Positions 1-6,164 of a stretch of DNA of 10,958 bases are shown here, in pieces. The notes below the pieces were generated by a model. The model did no database searches, had not been told where the DNA came from, and was given only the letters and a program-made list of their open reading frames with translations. Both the position numbers and the translations under genes were made by a program. The number at the start of each line of letters is the position of its first letter. Positions within the stretch are counted from its first letter, which is position 1. This DNA comes from Chloroflexi bacterium UBA4733 (GTDB taxonomy: Bacteria; Chloroflexota; UBA4733). The stretch is taken from NCBI GenBank assembly GCA_002404055.1, contig DHIZ01000328.1, forward strand, positions 1 to 10,958, given 5' to 3'.

Positions 1-76
1 GGAGCGCGGAGGAAGGCCCCCTCCGGCTCGCACCGCTCGCCAGGTTCCCCCACTGCCGTGGGGGAACCGATCTTGG
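1..76 (-). repeat. Left arm of ~67-bp inverted repeat
   Basis: The sequence from about 8 to 76 is the reverse complement of 378-446 with two substitutions and about two single-base indels. It contains a perfect hairpin at 43-68: an 11-bp stem (GGTTCCCCCAC) around a TGCC loop. The outer end is a purine-rich GGAGGAAGGCCCCC stretch that recurs at 3937. A short match (GCTC) continues at 1-7, so the repeat may run past the left edge of the window. No transposase is adjacent. A MITE-like element or a REP-like intergenic repeat are both possible. Confidence 0.75.
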
Positions 77-377
77 GCCGCATGGGTCGGTCGTCTGCGG
101 GACGGTACGGTTGGACGGAAGCGTCGCCGAGACGGAGTGCTGCCGCAACGGCACGGCCGCGGCCGGCCCCCGAAGGGAGACCCTGGCGTCAGTGCGGCGT
201 CGACGCACCAGGGGTTCCTGGCGGGGCGGTAACGACCGCAGGGAGGGGCTCAGCGGCCTCCCCAGCAACTCACGCGGCACTTGGTTCTGCCCCGGTCTGA
301 CCCATTATGCCAGTTGAGGCCCTGCGCAGTCATATCGGAGACACTCACGCTCGGTGTCGCCAGCCGTCCCCCTGCAG
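77..377. other. Core of the inverted-repeat element, possibly structured
   Basis: This ~300-bp stretch has no convincing gene; short open frames on the plus strand lack ribosome sites and family resemblance. On paper it folds into several hairpins: a 9-pair closing stem 82-90/297-305 (one G-T pair), TGCCG-CAA-CGGCA near 140-153, CCAGG-GGTT-CCTGG near 208-221, GCGGT-AACG-ACCGC near 226-239, and GGAGG/CCTCC-type pairing at 241-262. GC-rich DNA forms such pairings easily, so an RNA product is only a possibility. I could not match it to RNase P, SRP, tmRNA, T-box or cobalamin riboswitch motifs. Confidence 0.35.
304..333 (-). promoter_or_regulatory. Possible leftward promoter inside the repeat core
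   Basis: Read on the minus strand, ATGACT (328-333, 4 of 6 to TTGACA) and CATAAT (304-309, 5 of 6 to TATAAT) are separated by 18 bp. It would start transcription near 297 and run left through the core and the left arm. It might serve a gene beyond the left edge. Nothing else supports it. Confidence 0.25.
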
Positions 378-452
378 TGAAGTATCGGTTCCTCCACGGC
401 AGTGGGGGAACCTGGCGAGTGGTGCGAGCCGGAGGGGGCCTCCTCCAAGCTC
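378..452 (+). repeat. Right arm of ~67-bp inverted repeat
   Basis: This is the mate of the left arm in opposite orientation. The hairpin at 387-412 has an 11-bp stem with one G-T pair and a GGCA loop. The outer end, GGAGGGGGCCTCC, can form a second small hairpin. The arm lies about 30-40 bp beyond the prpC stop codon, so prpC transcripts would read into both hairpins. There is no T-run after them, so a Rho-independent terminator role is uncertain. Confidence 0.75.
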
Positions 453-482
453 GACGGGCGCCATGATCGCCGCTGCTGGCGG

Positions 483-1601
483 CTACGCCCGCTCGCCGAT
501 GGGTACGTACTCGCGCCGCTCCACGCCGGTGTACTGCGAATTGGGGCGGAAGATGCGGTTGTGCTCCAGTTGCTCGATCACGTGCGCGGACCAGCCGGCG
601 GAACGGGCCATGACGAAGATTGGCGTGTACAGCTCAATCGGGAGGCCAAGCAGGTAATAGGTGGGGCCGCAGGGGAAGTCGACGTTGGGGTAGAGGTGCT
701 TCTCGCGCCCCATCACGTCTTCGACGACCTGGCTGATCTCCGCCCACTTCGTCTCGTGCCAGCGCAACCCCAGCTCGATCATGTGCTCCTTCATGATGCG
801 GGCACGCTGGTCACCATTCTTATAGACGCGGTGGCCGAAGCCCCAGATGAGGTGCTTCGCCTGCAACTCGCCCATGATGTAGGGTTCGGCCTTCTCCGGC
901 GTGCCAATGGCCTGCAGCATGCGCATGGATTCTTCGTTCGCGCCGCCGTGCAACGGCCCTTTCAGGGTGCCGATGGCGCTGGTGATGCCGCTCCAGAGGT
1001 CGGAGAGCGTGGAGACCGTGACGCGGGCGGCGAAGGCGGAGGCATTGAACTCGTGCTCGGCATAGAGGACGAGCGACGTATCAAAGGTCGCCAGGTCTTC
1101 CCTCGGCGGCACCTTGCCGCGCAGCATGTAGAAGAAGTTGGCGGCGTGGGAGAGGTCGTGCGATGGTACGACCGGCTCGCCGGAGCGCGAAAGCACCCGC
1201 CAGGCGCCAGCTACAATCGTCGGCAGCTTGGCAACAACATCGCGTGCCGCCTCCTTTGGTCCGCCGGTGGAGAAGGAAGCGAGGAAGGAGACGCTGGTGC
1301 GCAGCACATCCATCATGTCGGCGCCCGACGGCAACAGGTGGATGAGCGCCCAGAGCTGTTCCGGCACGGTGCGGCGGGCGATCATGTCCAGCTTAAAGGC
1401 TGCCAGTTGCTCACTGGTGGGCAGCGCGCCTTCCAGCAGGAGGTAGACGACCTCCTCGTAGGTCGACCGCTCGGCCAGTTGGTCGATCGGGTAGCCACGG
1501 TAACGCAACTCGTCGTGGGTGGTGGCGATGGCCGTGGCGCCGGCAGTGATGCCGGCCAGGCCGGGTGAAAAGGATGGCTCCTCAGTGGTCGTCGCGCTCA
1601 T
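483..1601 (-). CDS. prpC: 2-methylcitrate synthase (citrate synthase family)
   Basis: This 372-residue cytoplasmic enzyme would condense propionyl-CoA with oxaloacetate to 2-methylcitrate, the first step of the methylcitrate cycle; plain citrate synthase activity is also possible. The citrate synthase triad is visible: His218 in GPLHGGANE, His257 in GFGHRVYKNGDQR, and Asp308 in NVDFPCGPTYY. EHEFNAS (182-188) and ARSAGWSAH (332-340) are also conserved family motifs. The KNGD wording around the second histidine resembles mycobacterial PrpC as I recall it. The usual D-P-R that follows is D-Q-R here. Length is typical of the short bacterial type. The ATG has GGAGG six bases upstream (1608-1612) and overlaps the prpB stop as ATGA, which implies translational coupling. 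It is the last gene of the operon. Assignment as PrpC rather than GltA rests mainly on the neighbours. Confidence 0.88.
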   Translation of the reverse strand: MSATTTEEPSFSPGLAGITAGATAIATTHDELRYRGYPIDQLAERSTYEEVVYLLLEGALPTSEQLAAFKLDMIARRTVPEQLWALIHLLPSGADMMDVLRTSVSFLASFSTGGPKEAARDVVAKLPTIVAGAWRVLSRSGEPVVPSHDLSHAANFFYMLRGKVPPREDLATFDTSLVLYAEHEFNASAFAARVTVSTLSDLWSGITSAIGTLKGPLHGGANEESMRMLQAIGTPEKAEPYIMGELQAKHLIWGFGHRVYKNGDQRARIMKEHMIELGLRWHETKWAEISQVVEDVMGREKHLYPNVDFPCGPTYYLLGLPIELYTPIFVMARSAGWSAHVIEQLEHNRIFRPNSQYTGVERREYVPIGERA

Positions 1602-2506
1602 GTCGTTCCTCCATTCGCTGCAAGCTCGGCATCCAACCGTTCATACTCAGGATAGCGTAGGAGATCATACAGTTGGCGGCGCGTTTCCATGCGCGGCAGT
1701 AACGCGCGCTGCGTACCCTCCGCCAGCAAGGTCGCGTAGCCCTCACGCATGGCCCGCAGCGCCAGCCGGAAGCCCGTCATGGGGAAGATGACGGCGGCAT
1801 AGCCCAACTCCGCGAATCGCGCGGCGGAAATCAGGGGCGTCTTGCCAAACTCCGTCATGTTGGCCAGCAGCAGCCCTGGAACCTGCGCCGCAAAGGCGGC
1901 AAACTCGTCCTCCGACGCCAGCGCCTCCGGGAAGATGAGGTCGGCGCCAGCATCCAGGCAGGCCCTGGCCCGCGCGACGGCGTCGTCGAAGCCGGTGACG
2001 CCGCGGGCGTCGGTGCGAGCGCAGATCACGAAGTTGGGGTCGCTGCGCGCCTGGACTGCTGCCCGGACACGCTGCACGAATTCCTGGCGCGTCACCAGGC
2101 GCTTGCCCTCCAGATGGCCGCATTTTTTGGGCATCTGCTGGTCTTCGATGTGGATGCCGGCCACCCCGGCCCGCTCAAACTCCTCGACGGTGCGACCGAG
2201 CGCCAGCCCCTCGCCGAAGCCGGTGTCGGCATCGGCCAGAGCCGGAATCGCCACGGCGCCCGTGATATAGCGCAACTGCTGCGCCACCTCGGCCATGGAG
2301 AGCAGTCCGATGTCGGGAAAGCCGGCCGTGCCGTTGATGATCCCGGCGCCGCTGATATAGACCGCCCGCGCGCCTGCCGCTTCAGCGGCCAGTGCGGAGA
2401 TGCCGTTGAAGACGCCGGGCAACACTAACGGGCGCTCATCGCGCAACAACGCGCGCAACTGCGCCGCTTTGCTGGCGAAGGTGGCCACCCGGCTATCGCC
2501 CAGCAT
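1598..2506 (-). CDS. prpB: 2-methylisocitrate lyase
   Basis: This 302-residue enzyme of the isocitrate lyase/PEP mutase superfamily would split 2-methylisocitrate into pyruvate and succinate, the last step of the methylcitrate cycle. The catalytic loop KKCGH is at 127-131 with Cys129 as the expected acid/base. The Mg-binding acidic stretch ADADTGFGE is at 91-99, followed by HIEDQ (119-123). CARTDAR (162-168) and NMTEFGKTP (216-224) match PrpB-type lyases rather than PEP mutases. Length equals the usual ~295-300. The ATG at 2506 lies 14 bp inside the end of prpD and has GGAGG nine bases upstream (2516-2520). Its stop overlaps the prpC start. Other members of the superfamily, such as oxaloacetate decarboxylase, share the fold, but the loop and the neighbours favour PrpB. 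Confidence 0.92.
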   Translation of the reverse strand: MLGDSRVATFASKAAQLRALLRDERPLVLPGVFNGISALAAEAAGARAVYISGAGIINGTAGFPDIGLLSMAEVAQQLRYITGAVAIPALADADTGFGEGLALGRTVEEFERAGVAGIHIEDQQMPKKCGHLEGKRLVTRQEFVQRVRAAVQARSDPNFVICARTDARGVTGFDDAVARARACLDAGADLIFPEALASEDEFAAFAAQVPGLLLANMTEFGKTPLISAARFAELGYAAVIFPMTGFRLALRAMREGYATLLAEGTQRALLPRMETRRQLYDLLRYPEYERLDAELAANGGTT

Positions 2507-3884
2507 CGGCGCTCGCCTCCAAGTCGTCCACCGCCAGCAGCGCGAACAGGGGCGCCACGCTGGCGGCCGTATCGATTTGCCAGAGCAGGTCGAGCACTGC
2601 CCGTTGCCGCCCGTCCAGGGCCGAACCGGTGGTGGCGCTGAGAAACTTTTGCTCCACCTCGTCGTCGGTCATCGGGTTACGGGCGTGCCCGCGGGGATAG
2701 CGGACCTCCAGTTCGGCTACCTTGCCGTCCGCCTGGGTGATGCGCAGCCGGTTGGGGATGCCCTCCGGGTAGCCGGCGTTGAGCACCGGGTCGCGCTGCA
2801 TCGTGGTGCGCTGCAGCAGGTTGGCAACGCGCGGATGGGCCAGCCAGTGCGGTCCGAAATGCGCGGCAGTGACGTCGCCTGCCAGTAGCGCGATGGCGAC
2901 GCAGTAGGGCATGCTGTGGTCGGCGGTTTCCCGGCTGCGCGGCCGGTACTTCTCCGGGTCCTTGCCGATGATGTCCACCGCCGCATCGAAGCTGGCGATC
3001 TCGATGCGCTCAATCTGTGTTATATCTATCTTTGACCGCAATTGCAACGCGGCGTCCACCGCGCTTTGCGCGTGATATTCGACCGGCCAGAACTTGATGT
3101 ACGTTTGCAGGATCATCCAATCGTCGCCGGTGACCCCGGCCAGTGGTGGCAACGCAAAAGGCCCGGCGACCTGCTTCCAGAAGCCAAATTCGCCTTCGAA
3201 GACCTCCCAGGGACCGGTCACACCTTCGCCGGCCAGCAGCGCGGCGAAGACACCGTTACGGGCAGCGTTGGCGAAGGCGCAGCCCTTCCACATGGAGAGT
3301 TCGCCGGAGCGCGTCTGGCGAAGCGCGACGTTAGGGATCGCCGCCAGCGCCAAAGCGTGACGCAGTTGCTCCGCCGAGAGACCCAACAGCTTCCCGCTCA
3401 GGAGCGCCGTCGATATCGCGCCATAGGTGACGTGGTCCCAGCCCCGTGCGCGCAAGCTGGCGGCATCGCAGAGCCGGCACTGCACCTCATAGCCGAGCAC
3501 CACCGCCCCCAGCAGATCACGGCCCGTGCTGCCGGCCAGTTCCGCCGCAGCCAGGGCCGCCACGATGTTGTCGCTGGGGTGGGCAGGCTCCAGGGAAAGA
3601 TAGGTGTCATTGAAATCGAGGTAGCGAATCAGCACACCGTTATGGAAAGCTGCTAGCTCGGGCGACGAGGCGATTCGGGAGCCGAACGGCGTCGCCCCTG
3701 GGTCGGACCGTGTCCGACGGCACAGGGTACGGGCTGCGACGCCGGGCGGGCAGTCGTAGGCAGCGAACGCCACGCCGATGCTGTCAATGAGGCGCCGCTT
3801 TGCTTCGTGGAGCACGTCGTCGGGTAGGAATGCCGGGTCGAAGTCCGCCACCCAATCGGCGATCTCTTGAGCCATCTCCGGCAT
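2493..3884 (-). CDS. prpD: 2-methylcitrate dehydratase (MmgE/PrpD family)
   Basis: This 463-residue protein belongs to the MmgE/PrpD family, whose best-known members dehydrate 2-methylcitrate to 2-methyl-cis-aconitate. Recognisable blocks are RYLDFNDTYLSLEPAHPSDN (87-106), MWKGCAFANAARNGVFAALL (198-217), KFWPVEYHAQSAVDAAL (264-280), RETADHSMPYCVA (318-330) and GHARNPMTDDEVEQKF (399-414). Length is close to E. coli PrpD. The family also contains cis-aconitate decarboxylases and iminodisuccinate epimerases, so the substrate is inferred from the adjacent prpB and prpC. The ATG at 3884 has GGAG eight bases upstream (3893-3896); an in-frame ATG three codons later lacks this spacing. It is the first gene of the operon. 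No PrpR-type regulator and no AcnD/PrpF is next to it, so a housekeeping aconitase would have to hydrate the product. Confidence 0.88.
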   Translation of the reverse strand: MPEMAQEIADWVADFDPAFLPDDVLHEAKRRLIDSIGVAFAAYDCPPGVAARTLCRRTRSDPGATPFGSRIASSPELAAFHNGVLIRYLDFNDTYLSLEPAHPSDNIVAALAAAELAGSTGRDLLGAVVLGYEVQCRLCDAASLRARGWDHVTYGAISTALLSGKLLGLSAEQLRHALALAAIPNVALRQTRSGELSMWKGCAFANAARNGVFAALLAGEGVTGPWEVFEGEFGFWKQVAGPFALPPLAGVTGDDWMILQTYIKFWPVEYHAQSAVDAALQLRSKIDITQIERIEIASFDAAVDIIGKDPEKYRPRSRETADHSMPYCVAIALLAGDVTAAHFGPHWLAHPRVANLLQRTTMQRDPVLNAGYPEGIPNRLRITQADGKVAELEVRYPRGHARNPMTDDEVEQKFLSATTGSALDGRQRAVLDLLWQIDTAASVAPLFALLAVDDLEASADAGR

Positions 3885-3920
3885 TGGTGCTGCTCCGCTA
3901 CGCTTCCACTCCGAACGTCC

Positions 3921-3929
3921 ATCGTAGCA
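3921..3929 (-). promoter_or_regulatory. prpD: Possible extended -10 for the prpDBC operon
   Basis: On the minus strand TGCTACGAT fits the extended -10 pattern TGnTAnnAT, 36 bases before the prpD ATG. I see no good -35 about 17 bases upstream, where a remnant of the left-end repeat sits. The position suits a short leader carrying the GGAG ribosome site. Confidence 0.3.
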
Positions 3930-3936
3930 TCTCGGA

Positions 3937-3952
3937 GGAGGAAGGCCCCCCC
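3937..3952. repeat. Remnant of the left-end inverted repeat
   Basis: GGAGGAAGGCCCCC at 3937-3950 is identical to the outer end of the left arm (8-21). The rest of the arm, including the hairpin, is missing. A 14-bp identity by chance is unlikely in this much sequence, though the motif is of low complexity. It lies directly upstream of the prpD promoter region, so it may be a decayed copy or a fragment of a dispersed family. Confidence 0.45.
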
Positions 3953-4002
3953 TAGGATGAATGACGTTGTTGGCGAACTCGGTGAGCGGCAGGACCCGAG
4001 CC

Positions 4003-4099
4003 GGGCGTATGCAATACGCCCCTACAGGCTTGATTGCAGCCGAACGTGGTCGCGCACGGCGATCTCACCGCGCGCTGTAGGGGCGTATTGCATACGCCC
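4003..4099. repeat. Pair of inverted REP-like palindromes (BIME-like)
   Basis: The 25 bases at 4003-4027 and 4075-4099 are perfect reverse complements separated by 47 bp. Each arm is itself a hairpin: an 8-bp stem GGGCGTAT/ATACGCCC around a 3-base loop. Each carries the tetranucleotide GTAG on one side (4077-4080; as CTAC at 4022-4025). GTAG next to a short hairpin is the hallmark of REP elements mobilised by RAYT (TnpA-REP) transposases, and facing pairs are called BIMEs. The pair sits between the 3' end of the USP/ParB-like gene and the start of prpD. In RNA it could form one long stem and might act as a terminator or stabiliser. Confidence 0.8.
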
Positions 4100-4176
4100 A
4101 GTCCTTCCCACGCGCCTCTGCCGGAGGTTCGCCAGCATTTACCACGCAGTTGGCCCTGCAGTCGCGGCCCTGCAAA

Positions 4177-5487
4177 CTACCCCGTCCCCGTCGAAATATG
4201 CGGCCGCAGCAGTTTGCGCAGGCCGGGCAACCGGCGCCAGAGGGAGCCGGCGCAGTCGGCGTAGTGGTCGCTGAAGCGTTGCAACGCTTCGTCCCAGGTG
4301 AGGTGCTCGCCGCTGATGGTGATCTGGTCGTCGCGGAAGTTGGCCAGGTGGACGAAGATGTCGGCCGTGCGCTCGCTGGGGAAGCAGCGTGCCAGGCGCG
4401 CCGCCCGGATGGCGCGCGCCGCCGGCTCGTAGATGTCGTAGTACCAGTGGCGGGCGGCGCCGCGCAGGTCGTCCTCCTGCCAGGCGGCGTAGCCGGTCGG
4501 CTTGTTGGCCGGGTCGGCCGCATAGAGCCGAATCAACTGCTCCAGGCGCGGATAGTGGTCGACCCGGCTGGCGCCAATGCGCGTCAGCCCGGTCACACGC
4601 TCGAACTCTCGTCGTTCGCCGAAGACGTTGGCGCTCTCTTCGTTGCTGACCGGCAAGAACTCCGTCACGATGGCGTCGATATCGCGCTGGTGGGTCGCCC
4701 TGGCCGCCGCGACGCGGTGGTTACCGTCCAGGACGAAGTAGTTGTAGCCAACTTTATACAGATCGACCGGCGGCATGACCTCGCCCCGCTGCAGCGCGCT
4801 CACGATCCTGTCGTAGCGCTCATTATCCTGTCGCCGCTGGGCCCGAATCGGTGGCCGGAAGTCTGGGCCCAACTCGCGAGCCCGCCCGACGCTGCCGACG
4901 ATGCGGGCTACGTCGACAGTGCGTAGCCCTAGCGGCTTCGGGGCGAGCGGACCGCCCCGGCGCGCCTCGTCTTCGAAGCTGAGCACATGGCCCGTGCTCG
5001 GCGTCGGCTCCTCCGCGCGGACGGGGGCTTGGACCGGCACGAGCACCGCCGGGCAGGAGATGAGGCGCAGCACGGCTTCCGCCACGCTACCGAGCACCAG
5101 GCGGGCGAGGCCGCCGCGACCGTGCGTGGCCAGAACCAGCAGATCGGCCCGGTACGCCTCCGCCTCAGCGGCGATGGTACGTGCGTCCGGCCCGATACTG
5201 ACCTTGCAGCTGATGCGTATGTCCGGCGCGTCGAGGCGGGCGATGATGCCATCCAGATAGCCGGTGGCTTCGCTTTCTTCGCCGGCCAGGGCCTGGGCAT
5301 CGACTGCTCCAGGTGCGGGGGAAGGTTCCGACGCCGACAGTACCAACTCCGAGAGACCTCGTGTGCCGGCGACCACCCGCAGCAGCAGCAACTCTGCCGA
5401 GCAGGCGCGGGCCAGCGCTACGGCGTGGGGCAAGGCCGCCTCGCTGGCGCCGGAGCCGTCCAGCGCGACCAGAATTCGCTCGTACAC
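4177..5487 (-). CDS. Universal stress protein fused to ParB/sulfiredoxin-like domain
   Basis: The 436-residue protein has three parts. Residues 1-152 are a universal stress domain: it begins RILVALDGS with Asp10, and the nucleotide-binding signature at 120-134 reads A-x2-G-x9-GS, with alanine where the first glycycine of the ATP-binding type usually stands. Residues ~185-280 resemble the ParB/sulfiredoxin fold, with the core VLDGNHRVAAARA at 252-264 (G-x-HR type). Residues ~300-436 are helical, with an aromatic stretch RHWYYDIYEPAARAI (346-360) that reminds me of DUF4032-type proteins. No signal peptide or membrane segment is seen. The start is GTG at 5487; an in-frame TGA lies just upstream and no clear ribosome site is visible. 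It could be a nucleotide-sensing regulator or a small-molecule kinase like SbnI/SerK of the same fold. The function is unknown. Confidence 0.85.
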   Translation of the reverse strand: MYERILVALDGSGASEAALPHAVALARACSAELLLLRVVAGTRGLSELVLSASEPSPAPGAVDAQALAGEESEATGYLDGIIARLDAPDIRISCKVSIGPDARTIAAEAEAYRADLLVLATHGRGGLARLVLGSVAEAVLRLISCPAVLVPVQAPVRAEEPTPSTGHVLSFEDEARRGGPLAPKPLGLRTVDVARIVGSVGRARELGPDFRPPIRAQRRQDNERYDRIVSALQRGEVMPPVDLYKVGYNYFVLDGNHRVAAARATHQRDIDAIVTEFLPVSNEESANVFGERREFERVTGLTRIGASRVDHYPRLEQLIRLYAADPANKPTGYAAWQEDDLRGAARHWYYDIYEPAARAIRAARLARCFPSERTADIFVHLANFRDDQITISGEHLTWDEALQRFSDHYADCAGSLWRRLPGLRKLLRPHISTGTG

Positions 5488-5531
5488 GGCACACCGTCAT
5501 TCAGCCGGTCCTGGGTATCCGGCAGTTCTGC

Positions 5532-5538
5532 TACTATA
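5532..5538. promoter_or_regulatory. Overlapping divergent -10 candidates
   Basis: In the 129-bp gap between the divergent USP/ParB-like and phosphatase genes, the minus strand reads TATAGT (5533-5538, 5 of 6 to TATAAT), which would start the USP/ParB-like gene with a leader of about 40 bases. The plus strand reads TGCTACTAT (5529-5537), an extended -10 for the phosphatase. Neither has a good -35. Because the two overlap, binding of polymerase to one would exclude the other. Confidence 0.35.
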
Positions 5539-5584
5539 GACGCATGCTACCTGCCCGGCGCGGTGCAGGCACACTGTAGTCAGC

Positions 5585-5602
5585 GCGCGGGGCCGCGCTT
5601 TT
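5585..5602 (+). terminator. Short GC hairpin followed by TTTT
   Basis: A 5-bp stem GCGCG/CGCGC with a GGGC loop is followed by four T residues, ending 14 bases before the phosphatase ATG. It resembles a weak intrinsic terminator or attenuator. With only five pairs in GC-rich DNA it may be chance. Confidence 0.2.
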
Positions 5603-5616
5603 GAATTGAGCGACGA

Positions 5617-6159
5617 ATGGCCGGCTGGCTTCCGGGCGTGGATGCCGACTTCGTGTGGGTCGTCCCCGGACTGGCGGTGGGTGGACAGCCGACGCGTCAG
5701 CAGATGCCTCGCTTACGCAGCCACGGCATCGACGCGCTGCTCTCCGTGCGCGCGGAGGACGACCCGGAAGATAACCCGGATGTCGCCAAGCGGCAGGGGC
5801 TGCGCTATCAGCGCGTGGTGGTGGCCGATGGCGTCGCCATTCCCCAGGAGGCGCTGGAAGAGATCGCGCATCTGGTCGCTGCCTGGCGTCGCGCCGGCTT
5901 GGGTGTCCTGATTCACTGTCAGGCCGGCCGGCGACGTGGTCCGATCGCCGCCGCAGCAGTCCTGGTGGACGAAGGTTGGTCCGTGAACGACGCGCTGCGC
6001 CGCGTCAGCCAGGCGCGGCGGCAAACGGCGCCTACGCCGGACCAAACTTGTTCCCTACGCCGCTTCGCCCGTAGCCGGCTCCACCATCGCCTCGCTTACG
6101 CCTTGCACGAAATCCGCCACCCGCACAAGCTGCCGTTCCCGCAGGCGCGGCCGCAGTAA
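5617..6159 (+). CDS. Dual-specificity-type protein phosphatase
   Basis: This 180-residue cytoplasmic protein has the cysteine-phosphatase fold. The P-loop at 100-107 reads HC-QAGRR-R, i.e. H-C-x5-R, with nucleophile Cys101 and Arg107. The residue after the arginine is Gly108 instead of the usual Ser/Thr that helps release the cysteine. Asp71 in VVVADGVAIPQEA is the likely general acid. VGGQP (21-25) near the N-terminus and the helix after the P-loop (ALRRVSQARRQTAPTPDQ, 126-143) match CDC14/DSP-like bacterial proteins. The substrate could be phosphotyrosine/serine or a small phosphate ester. The ATG at 5617 has only a weak ribosome site (GAGCGACGA). The gene is divergent from the USP/ParB-like gene and ends 5 bp before the convergent RNase H stop. 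The family call is firm; activity is plausible but not shown. Confidence 0.82.
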   Translation: MAGWLPGVDADFVWVVPGLAVGGQPTRQQMPRLRSHGIDALLSVRAEDDPEDNPDVAKRQGLRYQRVVVADGVAIPQEALEEIAHLVAAWRRAGLGVLIHCQAGRRRGPIAAAAVLVDEGWSVNDALRRVSQARRQTAPTPDQTCSLRRFARSRLHHRLAYALHEIRHPHKLPFPQARPQ

Positions 6160-6164
6160 GGCCC

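Noticed and set aside
240..300. Faint resemblance of the minus strand to the SRP RNA Alu domain
   Set aside because: The conserved S-domain sequence of SRP RNA (GGAAGGnAGCA type) is absent, so the match is too short to trust.
58..317. Short plus-strand open frames in the inverted-repeat element
   Set aside because: They overlap each other in different frames, start within a repeat arm or hairpin region, and have no ribosome site or recognisable protein.
378..446. T-box-like wording (GGTGCGAGCCGG) in the repeat arms
   Set aside because: No specifier stem or T-box antiterminator sequence follows, and the right arm runs directly into the end of prpC in antisense.
402..1568. Long open frame (388 codons) on the plus strand opposite prpC
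   Set aside because: It is antisense to a gene with complete citrate synthase motifs, has no ribosome site and resembles no family; such frames are common opposite GC-rich genes.
3042..3656. 204-codon plus-strand open frame opposite prpD
   Set aside because: It lies antisense to conserved PrpD blocks and has no ribosome site or family resemblance.
4003..4099. CRISPR array
   Set aside because: There are only two copies, in inverted rather than direct orientation, and no cas genes; a REP pair fits better.
4152..4174. Direct repeat GGCCCTGCA, two copies 14 bases apart
   Set aside because: It is short and of low complexity near the end of a gene, with no third copy or associated feature.
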